Under the pieces are notes generated by a model. That model made no database searches. It saw nothing but the letters and a program-made list of their open reading frames with translations, and was not told the origin of the DNA. A stretch of DNA of 64,000 nucleotides, taken from the NCBI GenBank assembly GCA_024138015.1, contig JAMXBB010000011.1:35157651-35221650 (forward strand), given 5' to 3'. Position numbers and translations under genes: made by a program. Each line of letters begins with the position of its first letter. Position 1 is the stretch's first letter. Of this stretch, positions 36,022 to 46,750 are shown piece by piece. The stretch comes from Lumnitzera littorea (Eukaryota; Streptophyta; Magnoliopsida; Myrtales; Combretaceae).

Positions 36022-37991
36022 ATGACCCGAAGCAACCTAGAAGATTTGATAAAACTTGATCCTAAAATTGAGAGAACTATCCTTCAAAGTTTGAGATTGT
36101 GACCTAGACAAACTATAGCTACCATAGAAGGTGAGTCAATCATTGAGATTAAGGAAGAGGGTGAAGAGACCAACACTAAATTCATCAATCAAGAAGATCC
36201 ACTGTACATGGCTAACAACGGTAATGAAGCAAATCGGACTATGTCCGACTATTTAAGGCCTACACTTATAAGAGCCGACTCTAGTATCATAAGGCCAACT
36301 ATCGCGGCTAATAACTTCCAAATTGCACCCAACATCATACAAATGGTGCAACAATATATTCAGTTTGACAGTCTCCAAGATGAAGATCCTAATGCCCATA
36401 TCTCTAGCTTTCTAGAGATTTGTGATACATTTAAAATCAATGGAGCCACGGATGATGCCATCCAACTGCAGCTATTTCCTTTTTCCTTAAGGGGTAGAGC
36501 AAAGTAGTGGTTGAACTCCTTACCATGAAATTCAATCACAACTTGGAATGAATTAGTAGAGAAATTTTTAGAGAAGTATTTCTCACCTGCGAAAACTGCT
36601 AAACTTCGGAATGACATTTCTTGTTTTTCCCAATTAGAAGTGGAGACTCTATATGATACTTGGGAGCGGTTTAAGGACTTACTCAGGAGGTGGCCCCATC
36701 ATGGCCTCCCACTATGGATGCAAATTCAGACCTTGTATAATGGTCTCAATTTATCTACGAAACAGACGATTGATGCATCCGCAGGAGGTATTTTGAACAC
36801 AAAGACACCCGAGCAAATACAAAACCTAATTAAAGGAATAGCGATGAACAATTATCAATGAGAAAGCACTAGAGGTAGGCAAAAGGTTGCGGGAATTTAT
36901 GATATGGACTTGACCACTGCTCTGGCAGCCAAGGTAGATCTATTGAGTAAGAAGATTGATATACTCTCTGTTGGCCCTCAACAAGTACAACTAAATGTAA
37001 ATGACTTTGACATGCAGGGTTATGGAGCATAAGAATAACTAGAACAGGTAAATTATCTAGAAAATCCACCCATGCAACAAAATAACCCCTATAGCAACAC
37101 TTATAATTCTGAGTGGAGGAATCATTCTAATTTCTCATGGGGAAACCAAAACCAAGGCCAGCAGAAGACCAACTTTGGCTCACCTGGATTTCAAAGACCA
37201 TTACCACCTCCTCTTCCTTAAGAAAAGAAGTTTGGTATGGAAGAACTTCTCACTAAATATATTCAAGGCAATGAGGCTTGGCTATCCAACATTGAATCAT
37301 CGTTGAGAAATCAAGAGGCTTCCAATCGCAATCTTGAGAAGCAAATTTGTCAACTTCCAAAAATGATCTCTGAGAGGCAGCAAGGGACACTCCCAGGAAA
37401 TACCGAAATCAATCCCAAGGAACATGTTAATGCTGTGACCTTAAGAAGTGGTAGAAAACTACAAGTGGAGAAGAAAGATGGTGAGGAAGTAGTTGAGAAA
37501 GAAGTGGAAGTTAACCATAAGGAAGATGCAAAGCCACTAAAATCAAAAGAAAGTATGGAATCACCGAAAGTGAAAGAATACAAGCCTCCCATCCCTTACC
37601 CGCAGCGCCTTAAGTAAAGTTACACTGATCAGAATAAGGAATTTGGTAAATTGCTTGATATTTTCAAACAATTACACGTTAACTAACCTCTTGTTGATGT
37701 CATCTTATAGATGCTAAAGTATGCGAAATTTCTAAAGGATCTTCTATTGAACAAGAGGAAGTTGGAGGAGCTTACAACTGTCACATTGAACGAGGAATGC
37801 TCGATACTTCTCTAGAAAAAGCTGCCACAAAAATTTAAAGATCTAGGGAGTTTTACTATTCCTTGTATGCTTGGCAATTTGTTAGTAAATAATGCTTTAA
37901 CAGACTTAGAAGCTAGTATAAATTTGATGCCATATAAATTGTTTAAAAAGCTAGGGTTAAGAAAACCTAAACTAACGCGCATGAGTCTTTA
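36022..37991 (+). pseudogene. Athila-type gag and partial protease in one frame
   Basis: From ATG 36022 a single frame runs about 657 codons with no indel, broken only by stops. Gag phrases: DYLRPTLIRADSSIIRPTI, NFQIAPNIIQMVQ, DPNAHISSFLEICDTFKING, LRGRAK, WNELVEKFLEKYFSPAKTAK and TLYDTWERFKDLLRRWPHHG, all Athila hallmarks. HVNAVTLRSGRKLQ (about 37420-37460) is the usual gag-protease linker. In the protease, ALTDLEASINLMPYKLFKKL stands where the family has ALCDLGAS: the Asp (37903-37905) is kept but the following Gly is Glu (37909-37911). Frame and homology end at the deletion junction. Confidence 0.9.
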
Positions 37992-37996
37992 GATAG

Positions 37997-38933
37997 TTTT
38001 AGGAAAATAATTGTTTCTTTTAATGATTTGCCATAGTTTGTTATAGGTGACTCAGTGATATTGTTTATCCTTTTGAACAATGAGGAGGACCTTTCTAAAA
38101 AGACTAGAGCTTTTAATCATCTAAATTGTATGAATGATTATGGTCTTGCTAATATGGGGTTTGTTGGACCAAAATTTACATAGTTAGGTAAGCAAGAAGT
38201 TACACGCCTAATTCAAAAGCGTTTAGATAAGGCTTAGTGTAAGAATGGATGATCTTGTTTCTAAAGTCTAAAGCCTTCCATTTAAGGAAGTGACCTTTGG
38301 ATCACAATACCCTCCTCTTAAATACACATCTTTATAATGCTTCTTCCTTTAGAAATAGAGTTTTTAGATTCCAACTAATGTAGTTTTTCTCATGATAATT
38401 ATATCCCTTTCCTAAAACATAGTTAAGCTGACAATAATTATGCTTGCTTGAGAGCCATACAAGTTTTACCTAATAAGATGAGGTGTTGGAACAAAGAGGT
38501 CTTTGCTTTAATTCATAAGTAGAAAAGGTCAATCCTCAATACGATGAAAGGTATTAATATGATCTAGAGAATTCACCAAGTTCCCACCTCATATCTTTAG
38601 AGCAATCTCTAAGGGAAGAGTTGAATCAATTATTAGATGGGGAGGAGAATTCAAGGAAAATGAAAGCAACAATGAAATGGATCCTGTGTAGTGAAAGCAG
38701 CACCAAATTTTATCATGCCTTGGTTATGAATGGAAGATCAAAAAATCAAATTATAGGTTTAATGGATGATTCATGCAACTAGACTTTTAATTAAGATAGA
38801 ATACAAGTTATTATAAGTTCCCATTTCCAATCCCTCTTTACATAACCAAAAGCTATTGGCCCTTTGTCAAATCCTTTTCTTAAAGAATTTAGATTTGGTC
38901 TTTCCTCCTTTATTACAACTTTGCTAAATGCAC
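37997..38933 (+). pseudogene. LINE ORF2 fragment 2: endonuclease C-terminus and linker
   Basis: Reads FRKIIVSFNDLP-FVIGD (the GDFN block), KKTRAFNHLNCMNDYGLANM and GFVGPKFT, IQKRLDKA, then a decayed SDH block: the end of an L1 endonuclease. From about 38450 the linker follows (MRCWNKEVFALIHKQK, SLEQSLREELNQLLDGEEN, MKWILCSESSTKFYHALVMN, QSLFT). It stops at 38933 in TTLLNA; the reading resumes at 54482 as LKTRN. Confidence 0.82.
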
Positions 38934-41900
38934 TCTCTTACGCCTCAAACTAGGAAGTCGTAAAAACCCTACTACGTAAACCAACCTAAGTTAGAAGTTA
39001 GCCACCTTAGCCACTATCATAGGTATAGGTTACACAAGACGTTCACCACTTCACTACTTGGAAGCATCCAATTTAGTATCTGATAGATATCAACCTACGA
39101 GTTATCTTTTAAAAGTAGCTTCTAAAAATAATTTTATGGCTCAAATGTCCAAAACAAATCAAGCTTTATAAATTATATGGAATACAAAATCTTAATTTTT
39201 AACAAAAATTTTCAAGAATTAAATTGATATGAAAAGAGGAAACGATTAGAAAGGATTTATAAAAGTTCACAAGTTTACAGAATATAGTATCAATATCCAT
39301 AATGGAAAATTAGAGGGTCACCAATGGAGACCTTATTAACTTCCCTATAAATTAGTAAACCTGACAAATAAATAAGGATTTAGTCAATTAGTCTTGAATA
39401 TCACTCCTGGACCCCGTTCTCTAATCTTCTGGAACTTTGAGTAGTACTAATGAATCTACCAAGTAACTTGCAAAATAGTTATAAGGAAATGAGTGACAAC
39501 TTCCTTAATAAGTAGGATGAAGATAGTAGCACATATCTGATACAGAGCAACTGGGGTTTTCAAGTACTTTAGTGAGATGTTATGCATTACAAGCAAGTGC
39601 CATTGTATGATGTTGTTCGATCTATCGTAAGATCAGAGAAATTGTACTCACTTTAATCTAGGTTGAGGAGTTTGACTTCTCATACATGAATCGAAACCAA
39701 ACCAGGGCTTATGCAATAGAAAACATGCTCAGCCTAAAACTTCACTTTGAATGATGATCCTTAACTTGGTAGTGACTTTATCTCCTGTCACCTAGTTCCA
39801 CTATTTCAACTATCCTCATTGAAGGGTTTATATTTGGCTTGAGAATCCTAGTCGTTTCCCTTAGTAGGCTGCGATGAATGTCTGGTTAGTAGTTAAGTCG
39901 AGTTTATGCTAGATTGCTTTTGAGGTGATTAAGCAATTTCGGATAGTCCAAAGTAACCAATATCATAAAGCAATTAATACATAAGTCTAACATTCAAAAC
40001 TACACAACCATATTCAAGCACACATGTTGTATACGCACAAGCAATTAACTTACAATCACAAACAAGACATATACTAAAACCTCCAAGTATTCTTAAACAA
40101 TACTTCTAAGTGCGATGAAGCACTGATCCCACTTACTTAAAACTCAGTTGCTCGCTAACTAAGCTTGCTAAATTGTCCTTGTTGGTGATCTCTTGATATT
40201 TATCTTGATTTAGTACTTTATTTTGCATGGAAATTATGAAATATTACTAATTTACATATCTATATAAGAATTAAGTTAGTTAGTTGTTAGTTTATTATTC
40301 TATGCTTTAGGTATTAAATGTTTAGTACGGTGCTATAAGTATATTTTATCTTCATTACCTTTAGAGCTACGTCCTAAGTCAATGTACCCTCAACGTATTC
40401 AACTAGAGAAGCTTCTAAGCTATCCTCTGAACTACATAGGTGTTAAAGTGTATAGTAGATTTAGCCTCTGAGTCAATCTTTAAGATTGGTAAATACCCAA
40501 GATTTTTCAATAAACAACCTTTGATATAGATTTTGAGGGTTCAAATATCTATAGTTACCCTAAATACTCTCTTTGAGTTATCTTTTGAATGAGCTGTTGA
40601 GTTTACAAGAAATTGAATTTCCTAATAGAGGACCCTCAAAGCTATTTTCTGAGTTCAGTCAGCTTCATAAAATTTCAAGGAATTTATCCTCTAAACTTTC
40701 CTTTGAGATCAACAACTTCAAAGTTCTTAATAGTATTTCCTCTGACTTAGTCTTTAAGATTCCCCTATTTCACCACTCACTCATAATTTTGCTTATGATT
40801 TAACTTTTGAGTGAATATCTAGTAGAACATTTGCCTTCAACTTCCTCTAATTTATCCTTACCTTTAACCAATATCCTAAAATTAGTTAATTTACTTGCTT
40901 TCTTTCTAAGTTACAATTATAGGGTCAATTTAAAATTGTAAGTAACACTTCAAATAATCTTCCTTAGCTTCATTACTTCTCAACTCCTTACTCAATCAAA
41001 TATAAAAAAATAACTAAGTTACTGACTTAACTTTTAAAGACTGTATTGTAATTTTTTATAACTCCTTACTTTACTACTTAATTCAACTACTCAAAAATAG
41101 TTTAAATACTTCAATAATTAATCAAGCTTAGAATTTAAGTGAGGTTCTTAAGAGAAATGTGTTATTTTTTTCCTACTAAAAACACTATTTAATACATAGT
41201 TTAGGACTCAAAAATCAAATAAAAATTTAGAAAATAGTTTCATGAAAAAATTTTACATAGAAATTCAATATTGGTTTATGATAGTTTCTAGAAAAATTTT
41301 GAAGTGGAACCTACATTATTAGTCTTAATTATTTTAATATCGAAAATTGCTCGATTTTATTGATTTCTTAAAAACGTATATTGTAACTAATAAATTTATA
41401 AAAAATAATATTTTTCCTAAATTCTATACATGAAAATATCTGGGGAAAAAAATTTCATTATTTTTTAGGCATATTTAATATTTTTACAAAATTATGTAAA
41501 TTCAAGCTAGAATTGGATCTCACCGACAAATGGTGCTCCAATTACCCACAACAGCTCCAACCTTGTCGATAGCTCTAGTCACCAATTGCTCCTTATGGTG
41601 GGGTAGTCGATTGACCTCTAGCTCTTCCTTACTCCAGTGACTCGCCAAATCACCCAAACCATACACCAATTTTGCAATTTTTTTTCTTAATTATCTTCTT
41701 TGATTACTTTAACTCACTCTTATTTTTCCTGGATCATCACTTGCATATATGGGATGTTAGAGTGTTTTTGAATTTTTCCTAGATTGTGAAGTATTGAAAT
41801 GGATTTTCTTTCTCTCTCCTCACAATTCTAAGCTTAAGTAGCAATTTTCTTTGCATGTAAATTCAATATCCAGATACCAATAGCTGTCCATCTTAATTCA

Positions 41901-42375
41901 CACGCCCTATTAGGATGTAATGCAGTTACCTTAAGTGTCATTATGATTTTTTTTTTTTATTAATCTACATGAATTTACTTAGCTTAATTTAGGTTAAAAA
42001 TGCTATTATTCGAGTATTTTAATTAGTTTCAATTATATACATATATATAAAAATTACACACAACACATGTATATTTTCTACATGTTATTTTATGTCATAT
42101 AATATTTTTGTTATATATATATAATTAATTTCTAAATACTTACTAGCTATTGGAGCTTATTTTACACTATTATGATAAATATTAATTAATATAGTTAAAT
42201 TACACTAACTTAGCCAAATTGTTATTATTTCATTATACTTTTAATATTCGAGTCCACAGGGTCTCCTCAACTAATGTATCGAACCCACTAATAAATTTTG
42301 AAGTTAATCGAATTAGTTTCACTGGTACTCTAAATTATCTACTCGAAGCAACTAAGTGAAAATTTGGGTTTCACA
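38934..42375 (-). repeat. Long LTR copy D (3' LTR by sense)
   Basis: Starts TCTCTTACGCCTC (compare TGTCACACCCC in copy B) and ends GGGTTTCACA. Matches copy B at 38955-39060 and copy E from 39163 to the end. GC-rich blocks of copy B are strongly AT-shifted here. The small open frame at 40573-40803 is LTR sequence. Confidence 0.82.
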
Positions 42376-42390
42376 TTTATACCCTCTTTT
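42376..42390 (-). other. Polypurine tract of the long-LTR element
   Basis: The minus strand reads TAAAAGAGGGTATAAA immediately before the LTR start TGTGAAACCC, supporting the minus sense. Confidence 0.55.
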
Positions 42391-42499
42391 AAAAAAATTT
42401 TGTCTTCAAAACTTCAATAATCAATTACATTTATCACTAATCTTGTGGTCTACAAATATCATCAACCCCATCCATTAAAATAAAAGTATCTAGCCTAAT

Positions 42500-43200
42500 T
42501 ACTAAAAGAACAATGGTACCATTTCTCCGTTGCTATCATAGGTCCTTCTCTTCCTAAAATGTCTAGAGAGTCCTCCACTATGGGCTTCCCTAATCAGTAA
42601 TACCTTTAGTAAACAGGTTGGCATGTACAATTTCCCCCCCCCCCCCGAAACAAGTATCCATCTTCCACATGATACTCGTCTACTGTCCTTCCATCGACAC
42701 ATTGCGCAAGTATGGATCCAAAGCGTGGATCCTTGGAGTACTGCTTTTTAATGCTCACAAACCCAAACAATCTCATTTATAGTTCATTTAAGAGTGCATG
42801 CCTTCTCGAAAGAGCATTTGTAACCAAGTCGCTCTTTCCTTGTTTATATTTTATTACAAAGTTAAACCCCTCAAAGAATTCGACTCACCTTGCTTACCAC
42901 TTTGATAACTTTGTTTGGCTATGGAGATACCTCAAAGACTCATGGTCAGTGTAAATAATAAATTCTTTTAGTAATAAATAATGCTACTATACTTGCAGTA
43001 CTCGGATCAGTGTTAAGAGTTCTTTGTCATACATAAAGAAGTTTAGCTAAGGTCCCTTAAGCTTCTCACTGTGGTAGGTAATTAGTCAACCTTCCTGCAT
43101 TAGGATAACGCCTATCCCAATGCCTAATGCGTTACACTTTAGCTCAAATATTTTCTCAAAGTTAGGTAGAAATAATAAAGAGGCAAAGGTCAACCTTTCA
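42500..43200 (-). pseudogene. RNase H and truncated integrase N-terminus, third gypsy
   Basis: RNase H end: YTDHESLRYL and a decayed KGKSDLVTNALSRR-type block at about 42800-42960. The integrase zinc-binding start (LLIREAHSGGLSRHFRKRRT) lies at about 42540-42600 and ends abruptly. A 13-C run (42634-42646) sits between them. The plus-strand frame at 42712-42954 is a shadow. Confidence 0.78.
42634..42646. repeat. Run of 13 C
   Basis: A homopolymer in an otherwise AT-rich region; on the coding (minus) strand it is a G run within decayed pol. Confidence 0.9.
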
Positions 43201-44060
43201 TTTATCTTGACAAAACTTCTCTTCTCTTTTTCTCCCTATCTAAAATCAGTGTTCTTTTTCATTAGCTCAGTAAATGGTGCAGCTAGGGTATTAAAATTCC
43301 TTATGAATCTTTGGTAGAAGGAAGCCAATCTATAGAAACTTCTCACCTCAACACAAGTAATAGGAGTCGGCAACTCTATGATTGCTTAGATCTTCTTGTC
43401 ATCCCCTTGTAACCCTTCTCCACTTACTATATAGCCCAAGAATATCACTTCCTCTTGGCAAAAGTAATATTTCTTAAGATTTTCAAATAATCTCTCGGCA
43501 CGGAGGACATTCAACATGATATAGAGATGTTCACAATGACTTGGTATGTCGGTATTGTACACTAGGATGTCGTCAAAATATACCACAACATGCCTCCCCA
43601 TTAGATGTCTTAGCATATGGTTCATTAGTCTCACAAAAGTGCTCAGGGCATTCGACAAGCCAAATCATATGACCATCCACTCATAAAGTCCATGCTAATT
43701 TTTGAAAGTATTCTTCTACTTATCTCCTGACCTCATGCAGATTTGATGGTAGTCGAATTTCAGATTAATCTTGCTGAAAATCTTAGCTTCACTTAATTCA
43801 TCCAACATATGTTCCAACCTAGAAATAGGATGCTTGTATTTTATCATTATCTTGGTTACCGCTTAGCTGTCAACACAAATCTGCCAGGTTTCATCCTTTT
43901 TCAGTACTAGAAGCACCAGTACGGCATAAGGGTTGAGACTTTCCCTAACATACCCTCTCTCTAATAATTTATTGACTTATCTTTGGAGTTTAGAAGCTTA
44001 CTCGGGACTCATTCGATAGGTTAGCTTTTTGGCAAGATAATGCTAGATACCAAGTCAATG
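43200..44060 (-). pseudogene. Reverse transcriptase, third gypsy element
   Basis: The minus frame at 43386-43658 reads SNALSTFVRLMNHMLRHLMG and RHVVVYFDDILVYNTDIPSH, with the YFDD catalytic box intact (Asp-Asp codons 43569-43574), then RLFENLKKYYFCQEEVIFLG. The palm N-terminus is recognisable in broken frames up to about 44060. Stops elsewhere make the gene inactive. Confidence 0.87.
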
Positions 44061-44269
44061 CAATGCTCAATGTCTCTGAATGGTGGTAATCCTTCTGGCA
44101 ACTGCTCAGGAATAGATCGGTATATTCATTCAGCAACCCTTTTACTTTCAAGGGTAGTTTACCTTACTCCTTCAAATCTAATAGATGCCTGACCAACAAG
44201 AAGGTCGGTGTGTTAGCTTGAATAGCCTCTCAAAGCTCAGCTTTACTCATCATTAGAGTCATCTTCAAT

Positions 44270-45357
44270 TCATAAGTAAGTTTGGCCTACAGTTTGTTAA
44301 ATTTACTCAGCAGCATCGGGTTCGGTGTGATCTTCCTACCTTCCTTCTCAAACATATACGTGTTCCAGTATCCATCATGGATAACTCTTCTATCAAATAG
44401 CCATCGTCTGCCTAGCAACAAATGGGAAGCACACATTTGCCTATTATATCAAATAGGTCGGCTTGATTGAACAAGCCAGCTAGTCGTCGATCGAGTCGGC
44501 ATTTAACCTTTTCTTTGCCTTTCCACTTGCTGGGCAATCCATATGGCTCCATCTATGGTGGTAAATTGTTGGAGTTCCATAATATCTCAAATATCACTCC
44601 TCAAGCTAGTAAGGAACCTAAAGACTGTTCACATTGGTGGTTACTCTACTTCACAATGGATCACGAGCATCTAGAATTCCTGGACATATTTGTCAATAGT
44701 TCGACCTCCTTGTCTTAGCTTTTGAAGCCAAGTAAAAGTATCTTGTAGATAAGTATCTAACACAAATCTGTTTCTGAGTATTCTCTTCATCTCAAGCCAA
44801 GTATTTATCTCTCTATATCATTCTCATCTCTTCATGGTCTGGAAATTCTTCTACCATATGGCAGCATATCCGGAGAACTCAACAGTAGCAATTCTCACTT
44901 TCTCGTAATCTTCATATTAGTAATAATAAAAAACATGCTCCACCTTTTCCTCCTAATCTAAGTATTCATCCATACTTCTAGACCCATTGAAGCTTCACAT
45001 GGTCGGATGCTCTGCGTATTTGAGCTCGCTCTTCTTCTTTATAATACTCTTCCATGTCCTGTTCTCCTAGATCTCCCCAATCAATCCTTCTTCACACTTG
45101 TTTACCTACTCCTCTACCTCAACCTTGTCGAGCTGCGTTTGACCTCTCGCAGTTCGGCTAACTTATAGGGTATTATGAGTAGCCTCAGTAAGTCAGTAAG
45201 CCAATGCATAAACAGCTCGAGTTAAATTCACTAGGAGGTCAACCATCTCATCAAGTCTCTTGTTCGTACTTCTTGGAGTACCCTAAGATTGTCGGCTATG
45301 GTGGATAACACCACTATTGTCATCTCCGACACCAACGTTAACACTTAGGTCCGTCAT
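44270..45357 (-). pseudogene. gag and protease linker, third gypsy element
   Basis: On the minus strand the frame starts MTDLSVNVGVGDDNSG at 45357, followed by NKRLDEMVDLLVNLTRAVYA and, near 44850-44950, VRIATVEFSGYAAIWW, a gypsy capsid phrase. Near 44340-44420 LLLGRRWLFDR and an IHDGYW-like segment precede RT. The protease active site is not readable. The frames at 44282-44718 on the plus strand are shadows. Confidence 0.75.
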
Positions 45358-45540
45358 TTCTCTAATAGGTTCAATTCTTAAACTCTTCGATTAAGTGATT
45401 CAGCAAACACTTCTACAAACCAGGAACTTAACAGCTAGCAAACACAACGGTTAAATGAACATAGTAACTTACTTTGTTTCATATATGTAAAACAAAGTAT
45501 AGATAGAACTTCGAAACAATTACTACAACTCAAACGAAAC

Positions 45541-45556
45541 CTCCACTTTGATACCA
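45541..45556 (-). other. Primer-binding site, third gypsy element
   Basis: The minus strand reads TGGTATCAAAGTGGAG, an initiator-Met-type site, three bases after the LTR end. Confidence 0.82.
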
Positions 45557-45559
45557 AAA

Positions 45560-46750
45560 TGATGCATACCGTAACTAAGGACAAATAAGGCTGGTCGTAA
45601 GGAGGGGTCCAAGCTTGCTGAAAGCTTAAAAGAGTGATAGGAAATGCGTGAAAGAACAGAAATGAAATGAAAGTAAGCAAACCCACGTATAGCTCTAAAA
45701 GATATTATTCACTAGTGGAACTTTCGAGGACTCACAACATCTTTGCATGAAGACCAGATGTACTCTTATATGCCTTTCAAGATGCCAAATTGTTCTCAAC
45801 TCCTTTCCGCAAAGGTTATTCTTTGCCTGCTAGTTAAGAGGATAGTAAGTTACAAATTCTGTTTCGGTAGGACATAGAGACTCATGGATAGAATCAAATA
45901 TGTAATATTTACTGACAAAAGTATTTGGTTAAGAAAAATCAATATACTTCTAATGTCAAATCAGGATCCACTAAGATAGAAATAAAACACTGGGTTGAAC
46001 TCTTCTTTTGTGTCAAGGTAAAAGCTATGAATAGTCATTGACTCCCGAGAAAGGGTAGAAGAATGGGACCTATTGGTTGATCGTATATTTCATTATAGTT
46101 AATGTTGCTTAAGGGTTATGATAAGAGTGAAGTGAGAGTAAACAAAGTAATGTTTATGCAAGGAAAATGCTTAGTGTATTAATGTTAAGCTAATGATTCT
46201 AGCTACAAGTATAAGGTTATTTATATCCGAAAAGTTAGGATAACTTGCCTAAAAAGGGGAAAAGACAAAAAAGGGTGTTTCACAAAGAAGTAATATATAA
46301 AGAATACAAAGGGTAAAAATGAATATTCAAGAAAAATAATAATTAGTGTAATAGATTCTACACATGATCCTGCACACCTGGCGAAGATGTATTGGTGATG
46401 CTAATAGGGGATGTAGACAAAAGAGTACGATCAGATTGTTTGTTCGAGTAGGGGTGATTGAGGATTAGTTCGGTCTCTCTCTTTTAGCTTCTCGGCAAGG
46501 ATGATGCCGAGAAATTGGTCGAATCGGATGTGAGTAAGCATGCATGGTTTAGCTGTTGTCTCGGCATTTTATAATTAAGCAAAAAACCTTTGAGAAGTAG
46601 GCAGTCATATCGCTTGGCATGTAGAGTTAATCAGTAAGAAGATACTCGGTTTCAGTAGAAATTGGCTGAAGCAAGCGGATTCGCCTTACCATTCCCTCTA
46701 GCCTTCGGGCTTGGCTATGGGTTAAAGGCCCAATAGCCTGTTTCTTATCA
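45560..46750 (-). repeat. 5' LTR of the third gypsy element
   Basis: About 1191 bp; the minus strand starts TGATAAGAAACAGGC and ends ATGCATCA next to the primer site. TATA box (TATAAATA) at 46218-46225. The upstream end is set only by the TG start, as no second LTR is available for comparison. Confidence 0.7.

Larger units (their letters stand above)
34596..37996 (+). mobile_element. Athila-like Ty3/gypsy element, 3' half deleted
   Basis: A 5' LTR (34601-35876), a TGGCGCC-type primer site, and gag plus part of protease (36022-37991) are present; RT, RNase H, integrase and the 3' LTR are absent. GATAG flanks the insert at 34596-34600 and 37992-37996. Removing the insert and one GATAG restores the LINE reading L-W-D-S-F-R-K. 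The 3' breakpoint lies inside the protease motif LTRMSLQIA, whose own codons contain 'agatag', so the missing half was probably removed by recombination between this short match and the 3' target duplication. Confidence 0.85.
42490..46750 (-). mobile_element. Third Ty3/gypsy element, 3'-truncated (minus strand)
   Basis: From high to low coordinates: LTR (45560-46750), primer site, gag, protease linker, RT, RNase H, and the first part of integrase, which breaks off near 42500. No 3' LTR is seen, so a deletion removed most of the integrase and the 3' LTR. LTR ends (TGATAAGAAA...ATGCATCA), primer site and gag start match the other two gypsy copies. It lies inside the long-LTR element. Confidence 0.82.
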
